A stretch of 64,000 nt of DNA, taken from contig JAHRBS010000010.1 in assembly GCA_024305745.1 (NCBI GenBank), positions 2,735,501 to 2,799,500 of the forward strand. The letters run 5' to 3'. The DNA is from Polyporus tsugae. Taxonomy: Eukaryota > Basidiomycota > Agaricomycetes > Polyporales > Polyporaceae. The translations under genes and the position numbers were made by a program. The notes beneath the pieces were generated by a model. That model was not told the origin of the DNA, made no database searches, and saw nothing but the letters and a program-made list of their open reading frames with translations. Shown here one piece after another: positions 43,658-55,319 of the stretch; position 1 is the first letter of the stretch; every line of letters begins with the position of its first letter.

Positions 43658-45078
43658 TCATCCGTCTTTCATGTACTTTGCTACACTCACCACCTCGATA
43701 CTCAGGACCCCAGACTTGCGCAGTTCAGGAAACGCCTTCTCAAGAGTACGGCAGTGAGCCTCGAGCGGTTTCCAGTGACGCAGCTGCAGGGTCACCGCAC
43801 GCAGCCTTGGAGACATGTGCTCGAGGAAGACGCGCCGTATGGTGGGGAGGTCGACGATTTCTTCGAAGCTGGAGGGGCTCCACTGGAACGCGGGGATGAG
43901 CTGGATGACGACGTCCCGCAGAGTGGTAGAGAGCTGTGCGAGGATGTCCCCGAGCACGCTAGTGCAATAGTGGCCCAAATGGCAGTCGTCATAGTACCCG
44001 TACAGGACCACGAAGCTCAGGGTCGTAAGGGCGGGGCAGAGGGCAAGGTTCAGCGCGTCCCATCCGACGTCTTTGAACGTTTTCGCCGTGAGTACAATGC
44101 GCTCTCACGAAGCTGACGGGATACCCACTCACCACACCGCGGGTTCAGAATCGCCATACAGCCGACGTCGAGCTCCAAATGCTCGAGATTGTGGCCGAAA
44201 TTACGGACCAAGGCCCCGAGGTTGATGACCTGGGCCCTGGTTGCGCAGGGGACCGCAAGCTTCCGGAGGCAGCCAGGTTGTAGCGTCTGGCGCAACGCGG
44301 GCAGGATGACGCTTTGGACGCTGTGGCCTCTCAGGACGAGCGTTCTGCACACCAGTGGTCGAGCGATAATTATCGGCTCCCACTCCACATCGGGGTCCAC
44401 GTCCGCATAGGGTGAGGTGAGCTCGAGGGTGTGGGCTTCGAACATGGATAGGACGGCGAACAGGGAGGATGTGCGAAGCTGGTCTCCCGCCGAGCAAGCG
44501 TGCAACGCAAGGCTGCGCAATCTGAACGGGCCTGGAATGTCGCCATCGTGGGGCGGTGTGAAATGCACTCTGTCACACCGGAGGCTGCGTAGAGTAGGGA
44601 GGTTGCGCAGGACGCAAATAAACGGAGATGTATGGTGCTCCGTGGAGAGTGTTTCGGGTGCCTCGGATGGTTCCTGCCACGCACTACTGCGCGAGAACAC
44701 GATCTCCTTTATGAGGGCGGCCAAGTGAGGCCTGGACTCCAGGAAAGCCGCAAACTCTGGGATCCGAGAAGCGTGGATGGGACCGATGGAAGCGAATAGC
44801 TCAGGACGAGATATGGCTTCCCATGCTCGAGAGATAAGTGTGCAGGCCGATATCGCTCCTCTGTCGTTGTCCAGGTGTTTCAGGACGATTCGCGCTACGT
44901 CCACAGGAAGGTCCTGTATGGTCGCCGGATGGCACAGAGTCTCTGGGGACATCTCCGTTGGTGTAAAGTTCAAGGCAGGACCGGTTGAACGGTCGGAGAC
45001 CTGCTGATTCCGGACGGTTGAACGCCGTGGTCGGAGAGCCGAAGTGCCTATCGCGTTAACGTTACGTGAGTAAGTCAT
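43658..45078 (-). CDS. F-box protein
   Basis: Substrate adaptor of an SCF ubiquitin ligase, in one of the rapidly evolving mushroom families. The start at 45078 gives MTYSRNVNAIGTSALRPR; a shorter start at MSPETLCHPATIQDLPVDVA is also possible. The F-box is IQDLPVDVARIVLKHLDNDR followed by AISACTLISRAWEAISRPEL. The rest consists of irregular leucine-rich segments such as LRNLPTLRSLRCDRVHF, RLRSLALHACSAG and NFGHNLEHLELDVGCMAI. A 62-nt intron at 44071-44132 joins NPRC to DVGWDALNLALCPALTTLSF. Exon 2 ends LEKAFPELRKSGVLSIEVVS and a stop at 43658. Complete; no WD or kelch repeat. Confidence 0.85.
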
Positions 45079-46202
45079 ACTTGAAAAACCTCACGAAGAC
45101 TCACCTCTGTGGGGGAAGGGGGAAACGTCGGCCAAGCTGTCGTTCCTGCCTCGATGCTTTATATTTCGTACCACGACCGGAGATCAGCGCAGTCCTTGTT
45201 CGCTTCAGGGTCCTGAACGTTCTTTCCCCACCAATCCCAATGATCAGCGGACCGCGCGAGCTCATAGAACGATGCCGTAACAGGCGTACCTGCATAGGTT
45301 CAACGCGGCTGAAGAAGGATCCTTGAGCCGGATCGCAATCTACTCACAGGCGTTGAAGCTCAAAGAATCGACTTGTCGGGATAAGGCTGCAACTGCCCAG
45401 CAGCTACGTACATATTGGCACACGTACAGACAAAGATGGGGTGGAGGTTGAGATCTACGCTGCCTTGCGACGTGCAAGACGATCATTGAAGACACGACGT
45501 TCAATTCGTGCCCGAAGAAAACAGCCGAAGAAAACCTCACGCGATCCGAACGGTATGCCTATATATATGCGTCGCATGTCCTGCTCCAACGCCGCCTCGA
45601 CTGCCTAACTAGTTTGCAGGTGTTGGTATCTTCTGGTCCTATGACAGGATGTTTGATGCGAAATGAGGGGGAGGATCTGGGGTTGAGCGTAAAATAAAAA
45701 GGAGGTCTTCACGGTGCGACATGCAGTGACAACCCTCTGAGCGCTCACCTCATTCCGCACAACGTAAAGTTGCAGAGTGGCATCTAGTCAATATCTAATA
45801 GCTTGAACTGGGCTGGCAGTCCTCTAAATTCGTGTGGAAAGCGCTGCTAAGTCCAACGCGATCTTTTGACCAAGTGGAACTGTCGCAAACGCGTCGAAAC
45901 ACGCGTCACTCGACTTCTCACGCAGAACACCAACATTGTGCATATGCAAGCCCATAGCCAAACAAGTGCACTATCGTTACGGAGTCATATGCATACATGC
46001 TACAGCACAACACCTAAATGTTCCTTGTTTCTTCACAATTACTGACCGCTCGAGATGGGGACGTTGACGAGGCCAACGTCACCGTATGTCCCGTCCCGTG
46101 ACAGACCTCCGCATCGAGCGTACATGCCACGTCCACGTCCGCGATCACAACACAACAATGCTTGCTTTAAACTACGCTACTCGTACAAACCGGGGAGGCA
46201 GC
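45079..46202. other. Intergenic region F-box/G6PD
   Basis: 1124 bp. Contains an AT-rich TATATATATGCG at about 45561-45572 without a convincing gene after it. All open frames are below 90 codons and lack family motifs. Confidence 0.5.
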
Positions 46203-48221
46203 TCAGAGATTCGAGACGTTCATAGTTGGCCAGGTGCTGAGATCCCTACGGTGAGACGCGCGATCGTTCGTGAGGACGAAAAGCACTCACTAGTCGGCAA
46301 CGGTCCTCTTGTAACCATACTTTGAAATAAACGACTCCAGTTCCTTGGGGCCGCGGGAGCCGTACGGGTATGGGACAGGCCTCGGCGCGGGGCCGTTCTT
46401 GCCGTCAATCCAGTGGAGGATTGGTGTGAAGATCTGCATGGCGGTTGCGTCGTTTGTGAGTAAGTGCGCGCAGGAAAATACTGAGACAGTGAGCAGCGCA
46501 CCTTCCACGCAACTTCGAGCTCATCGTCACGGACGAAGTTCGAGTGGTCTCCGCGGAGTGCGTCCAGGATGAGAGCCTCATACGCCTCGGGGATCTTCGC
46601 GTCGGTGAAGCGGCGCTTGTACGTGAGGTCCATTTCCGTCGGGATCGCGCGTGTGTTCAGACCGGGGGTTTTGGTGTTGAGTTTGAGGTAGACAGCCTCA
46701 GACGGCTGAATGCGGATAACGAGCTCGTTGCGCGAAATGTCCTTGAAGATGCCCTGTGTGACGTCCTTGAACTGGATGCGGACCTCGACCTTCGCCTCGT
46801 TGAGGGCTAACCGGGTTTTGAACAGAGAGTGGGTTAACGTGAGATGTGCGCGTGAGACGAGGACTCCTACCTTTGCCAGCCTTGAGAATGAAGGGGACGC
46901 CCTCCCACCGGGGGTTGTGAATCCAGAGCGTAGTTGCGGCATAGGTCGGGCAAACAGAGTTTGGTGGGACAGTTTCGTCATCGAGATAACCGGGCTTCCC
47001 GTTCGCCGCGACGTACTGGCCAAGGAGCGTGTCGCTGCGCTCGATGGGTGGGATAGCACGAAGCACCTTGACCTGTAATGACAAAAAGACATGAGAACGC
47101 ACGTGCGAGCCGTGATGCTTGCTCAGCACTCGCCTTTTCATCACGGATATCCTCCGAAGAGAAGGAGACAGGGCGCTCCATTGCGATGATACTCAGCACC
47201 TGCAGCAAATCTAGTGATGGCATTGGATGAGCGTCCCCATACAAACCTCTGGGCAACGCTACGAAAGCGCGTGGACGGTGAGTAGCGATGGGAATTTGAA
47301 ACTCACGGTTCTGCAGGATGTCACGAATGATACCGAACTCGTCGAAGTACCCGCCACGGCCCTCGGTACCGAACGGCTCCTTGAATGTAACTTGGACGTT
47401 GCTGATCGAGTTCTTATCCCAAGCTGCGCCCATGGCGATATTCGCAAAGCGCAGAACGAGAACGTTCTTGACCATCTCCTTGCCGAGGTAGTGATCGATA
47501 CGGAACGTCTCGTCCTCCGTCCAGTGCTGCTTGAGGGAGCTGAGGAGGACACGGCAGGACTCGAGGTCCTTCCCGAACGGCTTTTCTACGATGATGCGGT
47601 TCTTGCCGTCCTTGGTGTACACCTGTTCGCGAAGGTGCTGGGCGACGGGGATGAAGACGCTCGGGGGCAGGGCGAGGTAGAAGAGACGGTTGCGCTCCTT
47701 GCTCTGGTACTTGGACTCGATGTCCTCGAGGAACTTGTTCAGGTTCTCGAAAGAGGGTCCGTCCTCGTACCCGCCAGACACGTAGAAGGAGAACTTCTTA
47801 AACTCCTCGATCTTAGCCTTGCCGTCCTCGTCGTCGTCGGCGACCTTGAGGTAGGACGTGATGCGCTTGTGGTACTCGGCATCATCCATCTTGGTGCGCG
47901 CGTAGCCAACGATTTTGACATCCCGGGGTAGGAAGCCCATGCGATAAAGGCCGAAAAGCGCGGGATATGTCTGAGGAAGGAGCGACATAAGCGGTGGATC
48001 GTCGGACAGATTCAGAGATAGGCTCATACTTTCTTCTTTGCCAAGTCCCCGGAGGCACCGAGGACTATGCATCGGAGGGGTGGTTAGTCGGGGATGGTGG
48101 GGCGGGCGACGGGCAAGTCGGACGCACCGACGATGATGGTGTTGTCCTTGAGGGCATCATGTGCAGTCTCCATGGAGGGGATGGTGCCAGACATGGCACG
48201 GGGGCGGCCTGTGGTAGCCAT
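46203..48221 (-). CDS. ZWF1: Glucose-6-phosphate dehydrogenase
   Basis: First enzyme of the oxidative pentose phosphate pathway, the main cytosolic NADPH source. The start at 48221 reads MATTGRPRAMSGTIP, then DALKDNTIIVGASDLPVARP. The next exon gives the NADP-binding end and KTYPALFGLYRMGFLPRDVK. The active site is RIDHYLGKEMVKNVLVLRFA. Other conserved parts are NRIIVEKPFGKDLESCRVLL, QVTFKEPFGTEGRGGYFDEF and AATTLWIHNPRWEGVPFILK. VRIQFKDVTQGIFKDISRNE and DALRGDHSNFVRDDELEVAW follow. The last exon, after an intron at about 46235-46288, supplies YTWPTMNVSNL and a stop at 46203-46205; without that splice a stop comes directly after VAD. Around eight introns. Divergent from THOC5. Confidence 0.93.
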
Positions 48222-48501
48222 TGGATGTGTACTGGATTGACTGAGGGAGTTGGGGGGGGGTGGATGATGGACGTGAGGAAGAGAGGTGGCAGGGACAGGG
48301 GATGGGAGATTGGCTGTTGAGAGGTGCCCAGCAGCGGGGCCAGCTGCTGAACGAGCAGAACGATGATGTAAATCTTGATTCCCTCGTAATCTCCCCGGCC
48401 CGCTTTCCGCTCCGCTGCCATTGGGCCCGGTTAGACTCCCGCGCAACTCCCGCGTCCGACAACATACAACATAGTGACATTCACTGTCATCCTCTCTGCA
48501 C

Positions 48502-49349
48502 ATGACCGCCATGTCTCTCACACAGCACGATCCTGTCCACATCCTGCCTCCCTCTCCCGACAACGAGCTCGACGCCCTCCGCGAACTCGTCTCCTCCACC
48601 TATCTCAACCACGACCCCTCCCTCGTCACCATCCGCGCCGGCACGCTCTTCGCCCGACTCAAGTCCCTCAACAGAGCCGCCAACCATGCCACGCGCGCGC
48701 ACAAGCAAGCCACCGCGGACTCGCGCCAGGAGATGGACCACACCTACCTCGGGCTGCAGAACCTCCTCTACGAGAAGCGGCACCTAGAGCGCGAGATCGA
48801 CAAGTGTCGCCAGTTTGCGTAAGCCCACCAGTCTGTGTTCATGCAAGCCGAGGCTTATAGTCCAGCGCGGGTGTGCAGCTCTGTGTACCAGGATATTCCC
48901 GTGCATGCACTCGAGGACTTTATGCAAATTGCGCCGGAGGAAGCGCGCACCGAGCACGTCCTCACGGACGAACATCAGCTCATGCTGAATCGCCTAAGCT
49001 TCGAGCTCTCCGAGCGGCAAAGGTACGCCCCAGTGGTTTTTCATCGCGCCATACACGCCACTTAGCACGCATTCTCGTCAGGTTGGAGCTGAAGCGCAAG
49101 GAGCTCATCAAGGAGAAAGAGGCGCTCCTTAAAGAAAGCAAGACACAGCTCGCCACTGTTGAGAACGTCAAGACTCACATCGACAACCTTATGAAGGTCC
49201 GTATCCACCTTTTTGGGGTGTCCATAGAGGATGTTGGTCTCACTCTTTTCCCATCACAGACGGCCACAGATGTGCAGAGAAAGGTCCACGATCTCGTCCA
49301 ACCCCTTCCAACAACGCCCGAACCTGGGCAGTCCACACCTGTATCATGA
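48502..49349 (+). CDS. THOC5: THO complex subunit 5
   Basis: Part of THO/TREX, coupling transcription and splicing with mRNA export. The start at 48502 (MTAMSLTQHD; the second ATG at 48511 is an alternative) is followed by ARLKSLNRAANHATRAHKQA and HTYLGLQNLLYEKRHLEREI, the coiled-coil signature of the family. The short third segment SVYQDIPVHALEDFMQIAPE leads to HQLMLNRLSFELSERQRLEL and a long helix (KRKELIKEKEALLKESKTQL). It ends TATDVQRKVHDLVQPLPT. Four exons with introns of about 50-60 nt; stop 49347-49349. Fungal THOC5 proteins are of this short, coiled-coil type, lacking the large C-terminal half of the animal protein. Confidence 0.87.
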
Positions 49350-49876
49350 CCGAGCCGAAGCCACATCGACTGTAGCTTCCGTGACCAATTCACATCACCA
49401 TCATGCGCACCGGTCACAGCATTCCTCCGTACGGCGCCGTTGCTCACCACGCTTCTCGGTGCTACCGTTCACGACGATAATTCAATTGCTGGGTAACATG
49501 CGTACTGCCGAACCGAACTGATGCATTACGTAGCACGGAGTGTCCGAATGCCCAAGGGAAGGTGCGACACGGGCTAGGGGAGAGGGGTCCGGAGTATAGG
49601 GACGCGCCAGAAGGCGAGCAGGAAGGGGAGTTAGACCGGGAACAAGAGGAAACGAAGGATATAATATACACGGCTACACAGTTGCGTTCCAAATGATTGA
49701 GTGAAGTGGACGGACATACATGGGATGGGTGTGGTGGTACAGCGTTATCAGTTACAGAGCGTACCGACAAAGACTCGTATTACAATGCGAACGAAACAAG
49801 GTATGCAGGAGCGAACTCGAATGCCTGGGACAGGGGATCGTGAAATGGCCATGAATCGGACGGAGTTGGTGAAGCT
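49350..49876. other. Convergent 3' region THOC5/Ubc8
   Basis: 527 bp of presumptive untranslated sequence; no further feature. Confidence 0.5.
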
Positions 49877-50811
49877 TCATGGTTCCATAGGCTCGTCGTC
49901 GGAAATGCTGCCAATGTCGCTCATCTCCTCGTCCTCGCCGTCCTCCTCGTCCTTGTCGAATGCAGCATCTGCGGCCTCTTTGGTCGCAAACCGCTGCACG
50001 TACTCCTTGACCTTTGTATCGTACTCCTTCGGATGGCGCATGAGCAGCGCTGCTGCCTCTCCGTTGAGAGGGTCATTGGGGTTGGGGTAGCGCAACAGTT
50101 GTGGGAGGAAAACCTCGAAGATGTTGATCATATCTGCAGAGACGAATCAGTTTCACAAGCATACGCACAGCTCAGATCAACGTTATAACTAGACGCACCG
50201 AACATGGGCGACCATGTTTGGTTAATGACGTCGAGGCAAACAGAGCCGCTCCTGTAACGCGCGATATGAGTAAGCGCAAGACAGTCAGAAGTTTCGGGCT
50301 GGACGGACAGTTCGTCGATATTCGGGTGGAAGATCTTGTTCATGAAACCGATACTGGGCGACTTGAACGGGTATTGGTCTGGAAGCTCAACATGGATCTT
50401 CCACACACCGCCGGCGAAGGGGGCTGTTGTTGTTGTAGTAGGCGTAGAGTGGCCAGTCACGAGATGCAAGGTGTACAGAAGGAGGTGGTGGGAGGGCTTG
50501 TGTCAGACGAGGGAGCAATGGCAGCGGAAGAGGGACGCACTTTCTTGAGGACCAAAGAAGCGGACGTAGAACTCCTGCATGCTGTCGTTCACAAGGTTGA
50601 CCTCGTAGTCCGACATCAGCCTATGTCCAGTCGAACATCCTTCAGTATGACTCCCGCCACCGTGGAGAAGAGGATGCCCAGACAGCGAGATACATACAAC
50701 TTCATGACATCCGTCTCGATACGACGCTTGCCAGGAAAACTGTATAGGTTCGAAGTCCGTGTCAGTCGCCCCCTCCTCGACCCGACATGGACCGAAATGG
50801 ATACTTATCAT
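49877..50811 (-). CDS. UBC8: Ubiquitin-conjugating enzyme E2 of the Ubc8/UBE2H type
   Basis: E2 that works with the GID/CTLH ligase, in yeast for degradation of gluconeogenic enzymes. Readable exons: [13 protein letters not shown], then [20 protein letters not shown] with FFGPQE, and [35 protein letters not shown] is followed by the active-site segment [17 protein letters not shown], with the catalytic cysteine. The last exon is [20 protein letters not shown] with [20 protein letters not shown]. The acidic tail ends [13 protein letters not shown], stop 49877. The first few codons lie in a tiny upstream exon that I could not place; 50811 is only the outer limit of a candidate frame. Six or more introns. 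Confidence 0.88.
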
Positions 50812-51798
50812 GGTGTCTATAGTCTTGCTGGTTGGGTGAACACGGCGACAGTTGGGACGGGGTCCGAGACCGGTGCAGAACGATAGAGAGAGATGTAGAT
50901 TTAAGAGCAGGAGATTGTGGCGGAGACGGGGGAGGAAACGGAGGAGTGGGTGGTATGGTGAGGAAGGTTAAGCGGACAAGGTGTCTGACCCTGGGCGGGC
51001 TTCCCGATATGGGGTGCCGGTATCTAGCCGGGTCCCGTAACCTCTAGATCTGTCCTGTTCCTGCCGCAACCACCGACTCGTCCGCCCTCCTCCTCGAGCT
51101 CCAAGCCTCTCATGTCAGGTCACACTAAGTCGTTCTCCCCTACATCTTCGCCGTCTGCTCAACATCGACCGGCCATATCATGCAAGCGTTGGGTTGCGCG
51201 TCTGACGGCCAAGCCTATTCCATATTCCGCTGGCTGCCAAAAGCTAACGTACACACGTTTTTGTTCAGGTTCTTGCCCCTCGAACGCGAACCACGAGGCA
51301 CGGGTTTCGTTTGCGGCCATGCATTGTTCGCGCGATGTCCTATCTCCACCGTGACCTAGTGCCTCACACACCCATCGATATCGCTTGTAGTAAGTACCAA
51401 CCACGTTGGTGTTGGCTGGACGAGGCTTGGACGCGCTCTTCCTCCGCTCTCCTAGAGCATTGTTCAACGCCCCCTCAGGCCTAGACCTGGATATATGGTT
51501 CATGCTGATTGAGTCCTGAGCAGCGCTGTCCACAGACGGCAGGGAGTGCATTCAGGGTTCCCCTGACAAGAATAGCATGCAATAATAGGTTTGTGCCACC
51601 GGTACCGCAATACAAATGTGCTGCACGTAGCTGCTCTTCGGAGCCTCATAATAGTGCGCCAAGGATACGAGAATCCCTTCTTAATTTACCGAGATCCTAG
51701 ATGCGCTATACGTTATCGCGCTCAACGCGAGTCCTTCCCCCACGCAAGCGTTGACACTTGCAAAACTCAGTCCAAACATTCACGGCGCAGCGAGAGCA
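50812..51798. other. Gene-poor intergenic stretch
   Basis: About 990 bp. A minus-strand frame at 51159-51551 (130 codons) lacks any domain or splice continuation. Nothing else supported. Confidence 0.45.
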
Positions 51799-52534
51799 TC
51801 ACCAGTACGTCCATTCCTCGACGACGCAGTACACGGAATCGCTCCTGCAGGGGTACGGCCTCTTCCCGGGCGTGAAGCCTTCGTTGTATCGATTAGGGGA
51901 CCGTCCCGTCGCGCTCGCCAGGTCGGTGTTCGCAGCCTCACCGGGGTCGATCCCGCGCTGCTGGAACGCGCGCCATCCCAGCAGGATAGCTGCAACGTGT
52001 TCTGTGAGGACGCGAATGTGCACACGAGGGCAGGGCCGCGTACCGAACCACATGAGCCCGAAGGCCGCGATGAGGACCATCTCTTCTTGGGTCTGGGTGA
52101 GCAAGGAACCGCTTCTCCTGTGGTGCGTGAGCACCCTATCGTTCCGCGCCATAAATTCGGTGAGTGTCAGGTATCCCTGAAGCGACACGGTAGACTCACA
52201 TTACTGCTAGAGACGCAATCGCAAGTATTGCCACCGCGGTCTGCATCAGGCTATATGTCTCTGTCATGCCCAATCATCAATGTGTCAACAGTGAGCGTTG
52301 GGTAGCGGCGTCGAGTAAGATTGGCACTTACGAACAGAGGATGGCACAACCGTCATGACCAGGTGTGCCACGACGGCCGCACCCCCGGCTACGTGCCCAG
52401 CGAGTCGCGATGGGGTTTCGGTGTCGAATAGATAGATAGATTACTCGTCATCTCGTTGCACTATCCCCGCCCAGTCCTGCTAGTGACGTACCGTATAGTG
52501 TCGATCTCACGGCATTACCCTCAAACAGCGGCAT
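51799..52534 (-). CDS. Tentative small multi-pass membrane protein
   Basis: A start at 52534 (MPLFEGNAVRSTLY) can be joined over short introns to hydrophobic exons: RLAGHVAGGAAVVAHLVMTV, then YSLMQTAVAILAIASLAVM and EEMVLIAAFGLMWFG. The last exon is hydrophilic and ends with a stop at 51799-51801 or, in another frame, further left. Three to four membrane segments and the Glu before the last one recall the MARVEL-like proteins found further right, but no conserved motif proves this. Exon limits are uncertain. The upstream region (52428-52442) has a short GATA repeat. Confidence 0.35.
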
Positions 52535-53449
52535 CCTGAATGTTTCAGGCTGGGAGGCGATCCTAGTAGAATAGAGCGCAAAGCGACAGTTGACGGTAGG
52601 TGAAAGTATCAGCTAGCAGGGAGGCGATGTGCTACTGAGGAGCTCGATACGAACTAGTTGACCTGAGGAGGGTGATTGTGCGCGCGGTGAGAGCGACTGC
52701 TGGTGGTGTGTCGACACATCGCGAGCCCATGGGCATTGATCCTGTACACACCCCGTCTCGGGAAGATACATGCGTTCATCGCCAGGAATAAGCACGAGAG
52801 TACAGGAACGTGGCGGACACGAGGCGCGATGCGCTGGACGTGCACACAAGGGCTTCTGGCGTACGTCCGTCCGTTCACATTATGAATCATTGAATGGAGC
52901 AGCGTGCTGTCGCACGGAGATTATCCCGACGTAACCTTCTTTGCCCTTACTTAGTCGTATGGCGATGCGGATACAACGTAGAGCCAGCATGTTGAGTGCA
53001 TAGAACGTGCGCTTTACTGGCATCTAACAGGCATAGCACTTGCGGGCAGAGCAGCTGATCCACGTTGGTTTTACAAATTCATCTGCTACATTCGCATCTA
53101 GAGGGAGCACAGCAAGTAATCAAATACAAGGAGAACTAACTTGTCCAATCATCTCGTCGGAAGCTATCGTAGAAAATTTTCTTCTGCGTCGCGTCATAAG
53201 CTTCGCGCACGTTGCATCTCGTCTCGTCAACGTAGCGGGATATCATACAAGCGGATATCACAGGAAAGCAAGGGCGAAAGCGTGCCGACAAGTAACAGCA
53301 TAACGTACTACTGAGCAGCCCTCCACGTAACATGTTCGTGTTGAAGCATTGAAGCATGAAACATCTGGACGTGGAACGCCATACGTTGACGCGACGCGAA
53401 CCCGAGCACCGAGAGCCTTGAGCTTGAGTCGGGGGGCGCCGGCTCAGCT
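52535..53449. other. Intergenic region without recognisable genes
   Basis: 915 bp, AT-richer than gene regions; open frames below 90 codons on both strands and no family motif. Confidence 0.45.
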
Positions 53450-54605
53450 TCAGATCGAGCTCACCGAGCCAGGGATCTGGGTTATAGTCGGAGGCTGCCC
53501 CCCGACCCCAGGCTGAATTACTACAGAGTGACCAGGGTTCTGCTGGACCACATACCCAGGAGCCATCTGTTGCGCACTGGCCGCGTACGCCATCGGCTGG
53601 CCCGCCGGGTATGCGTACGGGGCTTGGTACATGCCGTTTTGCGGGTACATGCCGTTCTGCTGGGGGTACTGGCCCTCAGGCCAGCCGGGCCACTGTCCGA
53701 ACCAGGGGAGCTCGACGATCGGCTCCGCCCAGGCGTACGGGCGGCCGAGCGCCTTGGCGCGTGTGGTGAGTGCGATTAGGATGTACAGGAAGATTGCGTC
53801 TATGGGTAGGGATGATTAATTGGTTGTGAAAGGAACAGTGGGTCAAGGTTGAAGTGGAAGACGAACAGAGGCAGAATATCATCCAAGAGAAAGCTTGGAC
53901 CACACGCATTTCGTAGCACCAGCTTCTTTCCGAGACTGCGAATGGGTCGATCAGCATGACGGGATCTTCATGTTATGGACTACTCACGCGTTCCGCTCTT
54001 GGTCGGCACGGTCTGGCCAGACAACGCGTCGCATTGAGTGTTCCCGATGATGTCGCTAGAAACGAATCCTTGAGCGAAATCGGCGAAGGAGAAAAGCGTA
54101 ACCTCTCACGTTGTCCAGGACGCCATAGCTAGGATGCAAGATTTAAGCTGTAAGCTTTGAGACTGAGCTTCATTGGACTGGTGATAACTTACCGAGCCAA
54201 AGCACCCCCAGGAGAAACAAGAAGAAGGCCTCTGTTCTCGGGGTTGACCATTGTAGCCTTTGGATGGTTGCATGAGGAAATCCTGAACGATATAATACCA
54301 GGCTACGCACCCGACTAGTATGAGCAAGATGGTCAAGGACGGAATAATGAGCCCAAAGATGGAGTAGTCGTCTGAGGACCGGCGGGGTGAGACAGACGAG
54401 CGAAGGAAGACATGGGGAGGTGCTCACGGCGGATGTTAGGCAGGAAAATGCTCGCCCAATACGCTGCGATACCCAATACGGTAGCGCTGAGGAGCAGCAG
54501 GATGACTGGAAGAAGACGATCAGGCTTCACGAGGCTACTGAAGGAGAACCGCGGACGGTACTCACTATTGCCAAAGAGGCGCATGTCTCTGAACAGTTGG
54601 GTCAT
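53450..54605 (-). CDS. MARVEL-type tetraspan membrane protein
   Basis: Start at 54605: MTQLFRDMRLFGN. Membrane exons follow: IILLLLSATVLGIAAYWASI, then YSIFGLIIPSLTILLILVG and, after a 50-60 nt intron, TEAFFLFLLGVLWLASYGVL. A lumenal part has SDIIGNTQCDALSGQTVPTK with the family-typical cysteine. A fourth segment is RVVQAFSWMIFCLCSSS-like in frame fragments (53880-53960); the next exon gives the cytosolic motif YAWAEPIVELPWFGQWPGW. The C-terminus is Pro/Gln/Tyr-rich (MYPQNGMYQAPYAYPAGQPM) and ends at 53450. The arrangement matches fungal MARVEL proteins, thought to act in membrane apposition or eisosome-like domains. The exact substrate or partner is unknown. Confidence 0.72.
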
Positions 54606-55319
54606 TCTGGAAGAACACCGCGAACGATCCTCGTCAAATTTGCTGTAGGAAACACACAGACGCTGGAAAAAGCGCGAACCTGAAGAGCTGGACGTTGAGG
54701 AAAGCAAGGTGCTAGGTATCGCAGAAGCAGGTGATGGGCGGGGGTCGTCTCGAGTCGTTAGGGCGTACAAAGACCGGGCAGGGACGCGCAGCGAGGGCAA
54801 AGGGGACGTCCGGAGAGGTCGAGAAGATGACGTCTGCGGTCGTCCTCAACAAGCTCGAGTGCAGCCTGAGCCTGCCCGTGTCCCTCAGGCTCCAAGGTTC
54901 ATGTTCCAAGTCACCTGATCGAGCGCGTGGTCGCGTCGGGCGCTGGCCGTGGCACTCCCCCGCCTCGTGCCCGCATCGCCCGCCCCAGAACCGCCGCATC
55001 TCGCCGCCCCGCCCGACACCCTGCACCCACGAGTCGTTGACAACGCTTCGGATTCGAGGTCAGGACAGTGAAATAGGCTAAATGCATTTACATCGCAGTT
55101 CTCGGCCCACCTTGCCTGCGCACACGCTCCCTTTACACTTCCAAATACACCCTTTGATACACCCTGGTTACATCTACTGTATAGTACACACAAAGGAGCG
55201 ACACCCGTCCTAACCTAAGGAAATAAAATACCACAAATAACTTGTCCCAGTAGGGGCAGTCGTGTCTCTATGCCGTGCATAATAATCATATCCGCTGCAA
55301 GCCCAGCAAGCAGCACCCG
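54606..55319. other. Intergenic region between the two MARVEL genes
   Basis: 714 bp; holds the promoter of the gene at 54605 and the 3' region of the one at 55320. No coding feature supported. Confidence 0.5.

Noticed and set aside
45561..45572. TATATATATGCG as a promoter
   Set aside because: No gene of any support follows within several hundred bases on either strand.
47227..47931. 234-codon plus-strand frame inside G6PD
   Set aside because: Antisense shadow of the long G6PD exon; Leu/Val/Glu-rich sequence arises from complementing its codons.
51159..51551. Possible 130-residue minus-strand protein
   Set aside because: No domain and no splice continuation in either direction.
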